From: Streptomyces sp. YS415
GTDB taxonomy: Bacteria; Actinomycetota; Actinomycetes; Streptomycetales; Streptomycetaceae
DNA length: 64,000 nucleotides
Assembly (NCBI RefSeq): GCF_023544665.1
Contig: NZ_JAMJFL010000002.1
Coordinates: 186,001 to 250,000 of the forward strand
Direction: 5' to 3'
Every line of letters begins with the position of its first letter. Within the stretch, counting starts at the first letter, position 1. Both the position numbers and the translations under genes were made by a program. Positions 1 through 6,751 of this stretch are shown here, in pieces. The notes below the pieces were generated by a model. It had not been told where the DNA came from. It searched no databases and worked only from the letters and a program-made list of their open reading frames with translations.

Positions 1-612
1 CGTGCGGTGCGGGCACTGCCCGCCGCCAGCTGGCGCGGACGCGGTGAGTACCTGCACCACCGGCCGGACGACCGAGGGTTTCTCCGCGGCTAGCTCGCGC
101 ACGATGTCCGGGAGCGCCGTGATGGCACCGGTTCCGGTGCCGAGCCAGCGGACGTAGGCCATGGTGGATTTGATGTCCACACCAGGGCGGACCGCGTTCA
201 CGGACCGCATGGTGCCCTGGTAGATCCAGTGCTGACCTCGCGTGGTCGTCACGGTGCGGGTGCCGGGCAGCGCGTGGTGGGCCCACTCCATGGCCGCCTC
301 GTCGTCGAGGTCGACCACGGTCAGGCCGGCGCCTCCGGGGTGGTAGGCCACGGCCACGGCATGACGCCAGGCGCGCAGCCACGGGCGCGAGGTGAGCACG
401 TCCGGGTCGGTTGTAGCGGCGGCCCATCCATGGCAGGGAGCAGGGCAATAGCACGGTCCAGCCTGCTTCATGTTCGGCCGGCCGCCGCACGCGTTCTGCA
501 CACAGGTGCGGCAGTTGCCGAACGGGACCTTGCCCTGGCGCAGAGGCAGCGTTGGGATGCCTGCTTCCGCGAGGTCCAGGACGATGTGCACGATCTCGGG
601 AAGCGCGCTCAT
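1..612 (-). CDS. Bifunctional DNA primase/polymerase (prim-pol), partial
   Basis: The reading frame is open from an ATG at 612 to the left edge (204 codons seen, C-terminus missing). The protein has the archaeo-eukaryotic primase-polymerase core: the metal-binding VVDLDDE (D101, D103), H128 in RGQHWIYQG and PGVDIKS (D146). A cysteine cluster (C34, C37, C43, C54, C56, C60) sits between the first strand and the core, as in actinomycete homologues. In AICEs such proteins (RepPP class) start element replication, and this is the inferred role here. The start overlaps the stop of the preceding 25-codon ORF by ATGA, so translation is probably coupled. Helicase or other C-terminal domains cannot be seen. 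Confidence 0.85.
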   Translation of the reverse strand, partial: MSALPEIVHIVLDLAEAGIPTLPLRQGKVPFGNCRTCVQNACGGRPNMKQAGPCYCPAPCHGWAAATTDPDVLTSRPWLRAWRHAVAVAYHPGGAGLTVVDLDDEAAMEWAHHALPGTRTVTTTRGQHWIYQGTMRSVNAVRPGVDIKSTMAYVRWLGTGTGAITALPDIVRELAAEKPSVVRPVVQVLTASAPAGGGQCPHRT

Positions 613-686
613 ACCGTCACCCCCACGGCCGGAGCGAGGGTAGCGAGTAAGGCGAGGGCTCGCCGGATGTCGGTGGGTTGCGTCAT
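609..686 (-). CDS. 25-aa leader ORF with a TTA codon, coupled to prim-pol
   Basis: A short ORF (MTQPTDIRRALALLATLAPAV then GVTV) starts 10 bases after a strong GGAGG. Its TGA overlaps the prim-pol ATG (ATGA). Codon 13 is TTA, the rare leucine codon read only by the bldA tRNA in Streptomyces. The good ribosome site and the overlap argue for real translation. The peptide resembles no family I know. It may simply deliver ribosomes to the prim-pol start and make that depend on bldA. It could also be a chance frame. Confidence 0.55.
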   Translation of the reverse strand: MTQPTDIRRALALLATLAPAVGVTV

Positions 687-726
687 GCTGGGAGACCTCC
701 AACAGGTCTGTTGTGGACTGGTTGGC

Positions 727-769
727 AAGGGCGGCCCCGGATCTTTGGCGAGATGAGGGGGCCGCCCTT
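727..769 (-). terminator. Strong GC hairpin between Cys-rich gene and leader ORF
   Basis: A 12-bp perfect stem (AAGGGCGGCCCC at 727-738 with GGGGCCGCCCTT at 758-769) follows the stop of the Cys-rich gene by 8 bases on the minus strand. No T-run follows, so partial termination or attenuation before the prim-pol gene is as likely as full termination. Confidence 0.55.
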
Positions 770-776
770 GGCGTTG

Positions 777-944
777 CTAGAAGTCGGTGCCGGTGTAGTG
801 GGCGACGTAGCCAGGGCAGTAGGTCTCGGGGCAGGCGCAGCCGCCGCATTCGTTGCAGATGTCGTCGGAGCACTGGTCGCAGTCGCGGTGACCGGGGCAT
901 CCGTAGTCGGCGCAGTCGTCGCAGTACAGCTCTTCCTCGGGCAT
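777..944 (-). CDS. Ten-cysteine small protein (55 aa)
   Basis: An ATG at 944 follows GGAGAGG and gives a 55-residue acidic protein with ten cysteines (C8, 11, 16, 22, 25, 30, 33, 36, 38, 43), several in CxxC pairs. This looks like a compact zinc-binding fold with two or three sites. It lies between the iteron region and the prim-pol gene and probably belongs to the same replication unit. I recognise no named family. A DNA-binding or adaptor role would fit such a zinc knuckle but is only inference. Coding is supported by the ribosome site, the regular Cys spacing and the element context. Confidence 0.7.
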   Translation of the reverse strand: MPEEELYCDDCADYGCPGHRDCDQCSDDICNECGGCACPETYCPGYVAHYTGTDF

Positions 945-1361
945 GGCAGACCTCTCCTGAGTCAGCAGGGGCTGTAGGGGCGGTGGTTGGAGCCTGGCGT
1001 GCGAGTGGCCGTGTTGTCGTTGCTGTGGCCGGCCATCGTGCGAGCTCGGGCAGGGCCAGCTGTTGCGCTAGAGGTTGCGCTAGGTGTTGCGCCAAGAAGT
1101 TGCGCTAGGTGTTGCGCTAGGTGTTGCGGGCGCGATTCGGCCAAGCGGGGTTTGCGCAGGTAGTGAGCCTGTTATGGCGTGGTCGGGGGCCGGACATCCC
1201 CTCTGCGGCCCCTTTGCCCTGCGCTGTGGTGGAGGGAGTGAGGGCGGTGGGCGTGGGCGCGGGGCAGCCTCGGGGATGCGGGGCGGCCGGTGTGCCGGTT
1301 GCGCGGCGGCCGGCGGGCCGCGCGCATCGAGCCGCCGGACGGCTCGGAGAAAGGGGCGGGG
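945..1361. other. Non-coding region with iterons upstream of the replication genes
   Basis: No convincing gene lies between the SpdB-like gene and the Cys-rich gene. The stretch holds the 12-bp iterons at 1062-1128 and a small hairpin just after the SpdB-like stop (GAGCCG at 1329-1334 with CGGCTC at 1340-1345). A minus-strand frame at 962-1144 has a TTG start, no ribosome site and a sequence made largely from the repeats. I read the region as a control or origin region for the replication genes on its left. Confidence 0.5.
1062..1128. repeat. Six 12-bp direct repeats (iterons), consensus GTTGCGCTAGGT
   Basis: The heptamer GTTGCGC occurs at 1062, 1074, 1086, 1099 and 1111, with a degenerate sixth copy (GTTGCGG) at 1123. 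The spacing is 12, 12, 13, 12 and 12 bases, with CTAGGT-like filler. Regular tandem repeats of this size next to a replication initiator are typical of iteron origins or of multi-site operators. They lie about 120 bp upstream of the Cys-rich/prim-pol unit. Confidence 0.75.
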
Positions 1362-1676
1362 CTACTTGGCACGGGCGCGCTTGAGCGTGATCCCGCCGAT
1401 GCCGACGGGTCCGGCCGCGGCGGCGATGACGGCTACGGCGTGGGCGGTGGCGTCCAGCAGCGCGCACAGCGCGACGACCAAACCCCAACAGCCGATGGCC
1501 GCGGCGCCGGCGACACCGACCGCGATCAGCACGCGGCGCCACCGGATGCCGCTCGGGTCGGTGGTGTGGACGACGATCACGACCGGGGCGCCGGTGTTCT
1601 GGGCGCGGCGGTAGGCGTCGGCGGGGATGTGCGGGGCGAGGATTCCCGGCGGTCCGCCGGGCGTGTGGGCGTGCAT
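1362..1676 (-). CDS. SpdB-like small membrane protein (plasmid spread)
   Basis: This 104-residue protein starts at an ATG (1676) with GGAAGGG eight bases upstream. The frame extends further upstream, but that part lacks a ribosome site and runs into the repeat region. A polar N-terminus of about 45 residues is followed by two hydrophobic segments (about 48-70 and 73-92) and a basic end (KRARAK). Small two-helix proteins directly downstream of tra in Streptomyces elements are the Spd proteins, which help intramycelial spread of transferred DNA. Size, topology and position support that role. Sequence identity to a specific Spd protein is not claimed. Confidence 0.65.
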   Translation of the reverse strand: MHAHTPGGPPGILAPHIPADAYRRAQNTGAPVVIVVHTTDPSGIRWRRVLIAVGVAGAAAIGCWGLVVALCALLDATAHAVAVIAAAAGPVGIGGITLKRARAK

Positions 1677-1707
1677 GCGGAATCCCTTCCGGTGCTGGCT
1701 TGGGGAG

Positions 1708-1735
1708 ACAGAGGCACCCCCTGTCTGGGGTGCTG
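1708..1735 (-). terminator. Hairpin upstream of the SpdB-like gene
   Basis: An inverted repeat, GCACCCC (1714-1720) with GGGGTGC (1727-1733), extends with ACAG/CTGT flanks. It lies between the clt-like repeats and the SpdB-like gene and may separate tra and spd transcription. No T-run is present. Confidence 0.4.
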
Positions 1736-1766
1736 TGGAGGGGGTTACGGGGGTGCTGACCTGCGC

Positions 1767-1879
1767 GCCTCCCCGCCTCCCCGAAACGCTGTTCTCGCTG
1801 ATCACAGCGGGGGAAGCGGGGCGGGGAGGCGGTTGGGGAGATCTCCCCGCCTCCCCAGCGCGGACGGGTCTGCCTCCCC
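1767..1879. repeat. GCCTCCCC octamer cluster after tra; candidate clt (TraB recognition) locus
   Basis: GCCTCCCC occurs at 1767-1774, 1775-1782, 1849-1856 and 1872-1879, and inverted at 1823-1830. A perfect 14-bp palindrome, GGGGAGATCTCCCC, lies at 1835-1848. The cluster ends two bases before the tra stop codon. Streptomyces FtsK-type TraB proteins bind clusters of an 8-bp repeat (clt/TRS) that in pSVH1 lies just downstream of traB. Position and repeat size match, although the octamer itself differs. The palindrome could also end tra transcription. Confidence 0.55.
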
Positions 1880-1880
1880 G

Positions 1881-4013
1881 CTACTGGGAGGCGGAAGCGG
1901 AACCGTCGGAGTCGCGGTTGGCGAGGGCGCGCAGGACGTGATCACGGTGGACGACCATGCGGCCGTGGGACTTCTTCGGCTCCTCGCCCTCGGCCTCCAG
2001 CACCCGCTTGAGGTCGCCGTTGGTCCAGTTGCCGTAGGCATCCGTGTCGAGCATCGCCAGCCGCTTGAGGACGTCCGTCGTGGGCAGCCGTGAGGCATCG
2101 CCGATGGCAGCGGCGATGTCGGCGAGCGCGTCGCGCTCCTCGCCGCGCTCGATCACGCGCAGGGTCGTCACCCCGTCGCGCAGGGCCTTGGCACGCTCTG
2201 CGATCTGGTCGGCGGGGTCGTCGTCGATGAAGTGGGTGCGCACCGTGATGAACGACTGGCCCTTGGGCATGTCGATGCCGTCGGTGGCCACCACGAGGGT
2301 GCCCTTGTCGATGCCCTGGCGCAGCATGTGCGGGGCGGCCCCGTCCTCAACGGCCTTGTCGCCCAGCGCCATCTTCGACTGGGACTCGGTGCCCAGCACG
2401 AGGGAGGCGCGGGTGTGGGCACCCTCGCGGACCAGCTTGGGAAGGTTCTGGTCGGTGGGGTCCTGGGTGCCCTGCCACATCAGCACGTCCACGGCACGGC
2501 CCTGGTTGTGAATCTCGCGCACGGCCATGAAGTACCGGGATGTGGCCTTGGAGCCGCCGTAGGGGCGCTTGGCCTCGTCCTTGGCCGGGCACATGAACGC
2601 TTTCTGCGCCTCGTCCACCAGCACGATCAGGGGCGGGAAGAGGGCGCTCGGGTCGGTGCGGCGCTCCTCGATCCGGCGGTTCATCTCGGCAACCGCGTTC
2701 TCGACCATCTCGGTCGCCTGAATGCAGTGGTCGTCCGAGGGTCCCTCGATCAGCACGGCCGCGATGCCGTCGAACATGGACCAGTCGCCGACGCCCTTGA
2801 GGTCGGCAAGCCAGAACTGCACCGACCGGTCCAGCGACAGCCACAGCGCGAGCGCCCGCAGGGCGGCGGTCTTGCCCTGGTTCGAGCGGCCAGTGATGAG
2901 GAGGTGGCGCTGGTACACGCTCAGTTCCGCCGCGTCCCCGCGCAGGTCCTGTCCCCATGGCGCGCGGCCGGTCTTGTAGTTGGCGGTCATGGTTTCGTCG
3001 GTGACCAGCGGGGACGGGCCGATCGGCTCGTCCAGCGCGCCCGAGTCGGCGATCCACAGCCGGACCGTGCGGGCCGCCTCGGGAATGGTGATGAACACCT
3101 CGTGCTCGTGCCGAGAAAGGTTTTCCGCGAGCTTGCGGCGACGGGTCTGCACCTCGTTCGTCGCCACCCCGGAGGGCAGGGTGACGTCGACCTCGACGCC
3201 GCATCCGGCGATCCGGATTGGGCCGAGCATGGAAGCGCCGGCGTCGCCCATGTCCTTGATGGCGGTGCGCAGGGTCGCGACACCGAGGTCGCGCAGGGCC
3301 TTGACCACGATGGACGGGGTGATCGGCTCGCCCTGGCTGTTGCGGACGGTGGCGGGCATTGCCCACGAGGGTGCGGCCTGCTGTTTGCTGCCCACCGCCC
3401 ACAGCCCGAGAAGGGCCAGCAGCGGGCCGATGGTGATGGCGTAGGGCCAGACGACTTGCACGATGGTGATGAGCAGGGCGATCAGCTTGATGACCGCCAT
3501 GAGCGGGGTGAGGACGTCGCTTGCGTCCTCGGTCGCCACGGCGAGCGCTATGCCGAGGGCGATCAGTCCGCCGACGCCGATGCCGACGCCGGCGGCGGCG
3601 CCCTTGGCCGCGTCGATGGGCGAGGTGAGCAGGTCCATGCGGCGGCGGTGGCGGGCGTCGCGGAAGCGCTGCCCGCGCTCCTCCCAGTCCGCCGCCAGCT
3701 CCATGTTCCCCGCGGCTTCGGCGGCGCGCATGTAGCGCTCGTAGCGGGCGGAGGTCCGGGAGTCCCACACGCGGCGGCTGACGATCCTGGTGCCGCCGAC
3801 GACGTACAGCGTGTGGCGGGCGACCGCGCGGGCGGTGGTGGTGGTGCGGTCGTCGGTGGCCAGCCGCTTCACGGCCCGCCCGGAGCGCACCCACAACGGC
3901 ACGACCGGCGCGGCCTGGGCCTCCGAAACGACCGTCAGGGTGGTGACGGTCGCGTCCTCGGCAGACTGGTCTTCCGTGGGCTTGTGCAGGGGAACGACGT
4001 TGTTCTCGGTCAT
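1881..4013 (-). CDS. tra: FtsK/SpoIIIE-type DNA translocase, conjugal transfer protein Tra
   Basis: This 710-residue protein carries a polar N-terminus, two hydrophobic blocks (about 139-162 and 171-206), then the ATPase domain with Walker A GRSNQGKT (375-382) and Walker B LIVLVDEAQ (D467, E468). A C-terminal winged-helix-like tail (about 640-700) would read the DNA. Streptomyces elements move double-stranded DNA between hyphae with one such hexameric septal translocase and need no relaxase. It follows the zincin-like gene by 16 bases in one operon. The GCCTCCCC repeats just after its stop are its likely recognition site. Confidence 0.93.
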   Translation of the reverse strand: MTENNVVPLHKPTEDQSAEDATVTTLTVVSEAQAAPVVPLWVRSGRAVKRLATDDRTTTTARAVARHTLYVVGGTRIVSRRVWDSRTSARYERYMRAAEAAGNMELAADWEERGQRFRDARHRRRMDLLTSPIDAAKGAAAGVGIGVGGLIALGIALAVATEDASDVLTPLMAVIKLIALLITIVQVVWPYAITIGPLLALLGLWAVGSKQQAAPSWAMPATVRNSQGEPITPSIVVKALRDLGVATLRTAIKDMGDAGASMLGPIRIAGCGVEVDVTLPSGVATNEVQTRRRKLAENLSRHEHEVFITIPEAARTVRLWIADSGALDEPIGPSPLVTDETMTANYKTGRAPWGQDLRGDAAELSVYQRHLLITGRSNQGKTAALRALALWLSLDRSVQFWLADLKGVGDWSMFDGIAAVLIEGPSDDHCIQATEMVENAVAEMNRRIEERRTDPSALFPPLIVLVDEAQKAFMCPAKDEAKRPYGGSKATSRYFMAVREIHNQGRAVDVLMWQGTQDPTDQNLPKLVREGAHTRASLVLGTESQSKMALGDKAVEDGAAPHMLRQGIDKGTLVVATDGIDMPKGQSFITVRTHFIDDDPADQIAERAKALRDGVTTLRVIERGEERDALADIAAAIGDASRLPTTDVLKRLAMLDTDAYGNWTNGDLKRVLEAEGEEPKKSHGRMVVHRDHVLRALANRDSDGSASASQ

Positions 4014-4029
4014 GAGGGTGCGTCTCCTG

Positions 4030-4584
4030 TCAGGGGTGGGCGCCGGGGACGATGCGGTTGGCGAGGTACTCGTGGCCGTAGGCTTCGGCCTCTTCCTGGT
4101 CGAGCAGTCGGTCGTGTTCGCGGGCCTGCCGGCGGGACATGCGCTCGATGCGGAACCGGTCGCGGGCGTTGGCGACGCACCGTTCGAGCACGCCCTTGCG
4201 GCTGAACTGCATGGCGTGGACGAGTTCGTGAATGATCGTCAGGGCGAACTCGGCCGGGGTGGGGTGCTTGTCCACGTCGATCAGCAGCAGCGCGCTTCCG
4301 TCCAGGCGGGGGATGGCGTTGGCCTGGATGTCCCGGGCGACTTTGCGGGCGGCGCGTTCGGCGTTGGCGAGGGTGCGCCGGTCCAGGGCGCCGGCGAGGG
4401 CGACGTCGGCGGCGGCCATCAGTTCGGCCATGCCGCGTTCGTTGGTCAGGATCACCTCGACGTCCGGCATGGTGCCGGCAACCGCCCGGTTCACGACCGG
4501 CACGGCCTGCTCGGTCAGTCGTGTAGCGGTGCGCAGAGTGGGGCCGTATCCGGGGATCTTGTGCGTGCGGACAGTGGTCTTCAC
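4030..4584 (-). CDS. HExxH zincin-like protein of the transfer operon
   Basis: A GTG start at 4584 with GGAG seven bases upstream gives 184 residues. The frame extends further upstream only as an overlap with the next gene. The protein has IIHELVHAMQ (H119, E120, H123), a classic HExxH zinc site, followed 40 residues later by LLDQEEAEAYGHEYLA, whose glutamates could give the third ligand. The N-terminal 100 residues resemble nothing I can name. It lies between the RRQRL-type gene and tra, so it is expressed with the transfer genes. It could be a small peptidase, perhaps ImmA-like and acting on a repressor, or a structural zinc protein. The substrate is unknown. Confidence 0.75.
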   Translation of the reverse strand: MKTTVRTHKIPGYGPTLRTATRLTEQAVPVVNRAVAGTMPDVEVILTNERGMAELMAAADVALAGALDRRTLANAERAARKVARDIQANAIPRLDGSALLLIDVDKHPTPAEFALTIIHELVHAMQFSRKGVLERCVANARDRFRIERMSRRQAREHDRLLDQEEAEAYGHEYLANRIVPGAHP

Positions 4585-4613
4585 ACCAGTCTCCGTGGAT
4601 GAGTTACCGCAGC

Positions 4614-5000
4614 TCACGCGGCGGTGGCAGGGGTGTCGGGGTAGGCGCAGAGCACGCACATGCCAAGAGAGGTCGGCAGGCAGTAGCTGTAGGTCATGCC
4701 GCAGACCGGGCAGGTGCAGCGGGCGTGCATCGCGAGCGCGAGGGCGCCCCACTTGCGCGAGGTCATCGGCCGCACGGGCAGCGCCAGGTCGACGCGGTAG
4801 AGGTAGGCCACGCGGGGGGTGCCGGTGCGGCGGTTGATGCGCATGGCCTGCGCCGCGACCGGCTGACCACCGGGGCGCAGACCTTGAGCGCGTAACTGTC
4901 GGCGGGTGGCCAGGCCGTCCGGCGCGAGCTTCCACGGGTAGGTGGGTATGCCGTGCCGGGCGCCGGTCGGGTCGAAGCAGCGGCCGTAGACACCGGACAT
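4614..5000 (-). CDS. RRQRL motif-containing zinc-binding protein
   Basis: This 128-residue protein has the motif TRRQLRAQGLRPGGQPVAAQ near residues 32-51 and a C-terminal Cys4 set (CTCPVCGMTYSYC ... CVLC) near residues 95-118. This arrangement matches the RRQRL-motif zinc-binding family common in Streptomyces integrative elements, whose function is not established. Its ATG overlaps the stop of the DUF2637-type gene (TGATG), so the two are translationally coupled. A nucleic-acid-binding role is plausible because of the zinc ribbon and basic motif, but this is inference. Confidence 0.75.
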   Translation of the reverse strand: MSGVYGRCFDPTGARHGIPTYPWKLAPDGLATRRQLRAQGLRPGGQPVAAQAMRINRRTGTPRVAYLYRVDLALPVRPMTSRKWGALALAMHARCTCPVCGMTYSYCLPTSLGMCVLCAYPDTPATAA

Positions 5001-5911
5001 CAGGCGACCGCCTCAGCAGGCCCGGCGCCGCGTTCGGCGAGCAGGGTGTCACGCAGCATCCGCGCGTTCGTCGGCGACGTGCGCACCGCCCGGCGAATGC
5101 CCTCGGCCGTCACCTTCGCATCCGGCCACTCAGCCGTCGCCATACGTGCCTCGCTGAGCAACTGATCCGGGGTGCGCTTGGAACGGGGCGACTTCACCGC
5201 CTCGGGAAGTCGGCCGGTCGCCCGACGGGATCGAGTCGACGCGGCAGGCACCGCCCGCCGCTCGATCGGGGCGAGCGGGAGGGTGTCGCCCTGCGGGATC
5301 GGCTTGAGCATCGGGGAGGACTTCAGGTGCCCGACCGGGCCCTGATCGGGCACCCGCACGAGCATCGCTGTGATCGGCGCGGGGGTCGATTCGGGGAGGT
5401 CAGCCGTAGACCGTTTCACGATGGTCTCGGTCGATTCCTCCGCATTCGAGCTAGCGGCCGTGGTCGGGGTGGGCCGGTGGTGCAACACCTTGGCGACCAG
5501 ATCGGAACCGAAATAGATCGACCCGACCGGAAGCGAGGTAGCGAGCAGAACCAAAGCCCAGTTCGCCGGGTCCCAGTCGGCCAGCCGAGTCCAGTCGACC
5601 CGGGCGCCGCCATCGCTGTGCAGCTCCGGCACGAGACCGTGCACGTAGTTGAGGACCAGCGAAGCGAGGGTGTAGGTGCCCAGCACCCGCAGCGCGAACT
5701 TCCGCGCGTCGTCGGTGAGCACGAGGGTGGCGATCAGGGCCAGGGCCATCAAGCCGTCGACCACGAACGGATACAGCATCGCGGCCGTTTGGTCCGCGCC
5801 GACCGCGCCGGCGATGTCCCGCAGCGCGTTCCACGACACCCGGAACGCCATGCCGACGACGGCGACCAGCGCCAGGACCAGGGCGGCGCGTCCCTTGCGG
5901 TGAAGCCTCAT
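5000..5911 (-). CDS. DUF2637-type membrane protein with C-terminal helical domain
   Basis: The ATG at 5911 overlaps the stop of the preceding gene (ATGA) and gives 303 residues. The longer frame up to 6538 covers the DUF6284-type gene and the hairpin region and is not used. Four hydrophobic segments lie in the first 130 residues (from LVLALVAVVGMAF to WALVLLATSLPVGSIYF). Then comes a low-complexity Pro/Ser/Thr linker and a C-terminal helical region (about 245-295) resembling a winged-helix fold. DUF2637 proteins are typical of Streptomyces conjugative elements and are often annotated as SpdB2-like spread proteins. The protein would sit in the membrane beside Tra. Confidence 0.8.
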   Translation of the reverse strand: MRLHRKGRAALVLALVAVVGMAFRVSWNALRDIAGAVGADQTAAMLYPFVVDGLMALALIATLVLTDDARKFALRVLGTYTLASLVLNYVHGLVPELHSDGGARVDWTRLADWDPANWALVLLATSLPVGSIYFGSDLVAKVLHHRPTPTTAASSNAEESTETIVKRSTADLPESTPAPITAMLVRVPDQGPVGHLKSSPMLKPIPQGDTLPLAPIERRAVPAASTRSRRATGRLPEAVKSPRSKRTPDQLLSEARMATAEWPDAKVTAEGIRRAVRTSPTNARMLRDTLLAERGAGPAEAVA

Positions 5912-6174
5912 GCCGCACCCCCGGGCAGGGTCTCGTTCGCGGCGTTGATCAGGGCGACGCGTGCGGCGAGCGCCCGGCGGCGGGCCCGCCGGATGCGGCG
6001 GACGTCCAGCTCGGTCGGGGTGCGGTCGAGGGTGGCGATCTGCGCGTCCAGCAGGTCGACGTCCGCGAGGATCACGGGCATTTCCTGCTCGATCGCGTCC
6101 AGCTCCGCGTCCGTCGGCTCCATGAAGTCGGCGAACGCGGTAACAGCGTCTTGAACAGTGACGATGTGACTCAT
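5908..6174 (-). CDS. DUF6284-type small protein, first gene of the transfer operon
   Basis: This 88-residue protein starts at an ATG (6174) with AGAGGA about ten bases upstream. The N-terminal half is acidic (DAELDAIEQEMP) and the C-terminal half basic (VRRIRRARRRALAARVALI), both predicted helical. The composition and the position just before the DUF2637-type gene match the DUF6284 family seen in Streptomyces AICEs. Its function is unknown. It is the first gene of the minus-strand transfer operon and lies 37 bases from a strong leader hairpin. Confidence 0.7.
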   Translation of the reverse strand: MSHIVTVQDAVTAFADFMEPTDAELDAIEQEMPVILADVDLLDAQIATLDRTPTELDVRRIRRARRRALAARVALINAANETLPGGAA

Positions 6175-6211
6175 TGGGTCTGGTTCCTCTCACACAGGAA
6201 CGGCCCGAACA

Positions 6212-6332
6212 GCGGCCCCGGTGGTAGGACACCGGGGCCGCGCGCCGTTGAAGTCGGAGCATCCGGCTCCCCTCAGCGCTGCTCGTACGAGACGAGCAGC
6301 GGAGGCAACCGGCCGCCGCATTGATGCGGCGG
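6212..6332. repeat. Four consecutive hairpins upstream of the transfer operon
   Basis: The stems are GCGGCCCCGGTG (6212-6223) with 6230-6241, 12 bp; GGAGC (6256-6260) with 6266-6270, 5 bp; CGCTGCTCGT (6277-6286) with 6292-6301, 10 bp; and CCGCCGCAT (6313-6321) with 6324-6332, 9 bp. All are perfectly paired. This could be a structured 5' leader or attenuator of the transfer operon, a small RNA, or a single-strand origin. The sequence alone does not decide. Confidence 0.6.
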
Positions 6333-6639
6333 AAGTCAGAGATGCGCAGGCCTGTGCCGCGCCGGACACCTTTTGCGGGAGGTGACGACCCGTACTGCGC
6401 GATATGGATCTGTGCCTCAGTCCCGCTCACCCGAGTAATCGCATCTCGGTCTCTTCGCGTGGCGTAGGTGCCCTTGGGCAGATCCGTTCTTTTGAGTCGG
6501 TGCGTGTCCCTGACGGGAGGTGACCGACTGATCTCCACTCGCCTCGGCCGGAGTCGTCACGGCCGTCCTAGCTGCGGTGGATCACGCTGTGGAGTTGTAG
6601 GCAGGAGGGAGCACACTTGAAGGTGTTGCACCACCTGCT

Positions 6640-6724
6640 CAGCTTGTTGGTACAAGCTGATGCAGTGATGCTGCACCCACGCACCGTGAGCCGTCAAGGG
6701 ATTGGGGCCTACATGTACCAACAA
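6640..6724. promoter_or_regulatory. Candidate GntR operators
   Basis: A perfect inverted repeat, CAGCTTGT-TGGT-ACAAGCTG, lies at 6640-6659. Its core TTGTTGGTACA (6644-6654) recurs in inverse orientation as TGTACCAACAA at 6714-6724, 28 bases before the gntR start. Paired sites in front of the regulator gene suggest autoregulation, as for KorSA-type GntR repressors of pSAM2-like elements. Confidence 0.55.
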
Positions 6725-6751
6725 GTTGCGCGAGTGCGTCATGATGAAGGC

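Larger units (their letters stand above)
6175..6751. promoter_or_regulatory. Divergent control region between transfer operon and gntR
   Basis: These 577 bases hold no convincing gene. The left half contains four hairpins in a row (6212-6332). The right half contains the candidate GntR operators (6640-6659 and 6714-6724) just before gntR. The frames that cross the region lack ribosome sites. Promoters for both divergent units must lie here, but I could not fix -35/-10 boxes with confidence. Confidence 0.6.

Noticed and set aside
962..1144. A 60-codon minus-strand frame across the iterons.
   Set aside because: It has a TTG start, no ribosome site, and its repeated QHLAQ motif comes from the iterons.
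5912..6538. An N-terminal extension of the DUF2637-type protein.
   Set aside because: It overlaps the DUF6284-type gene and the hairpin region. The ATG at 5911 overlaps the upstream stop and begins the conserved domain.
6617..6751. A longer start for the GntR regulator.
   Set aside because: It would put both candidate operators inside the gene. The ATG at 6752 begins the conserved winged helix and has a ribosome site.
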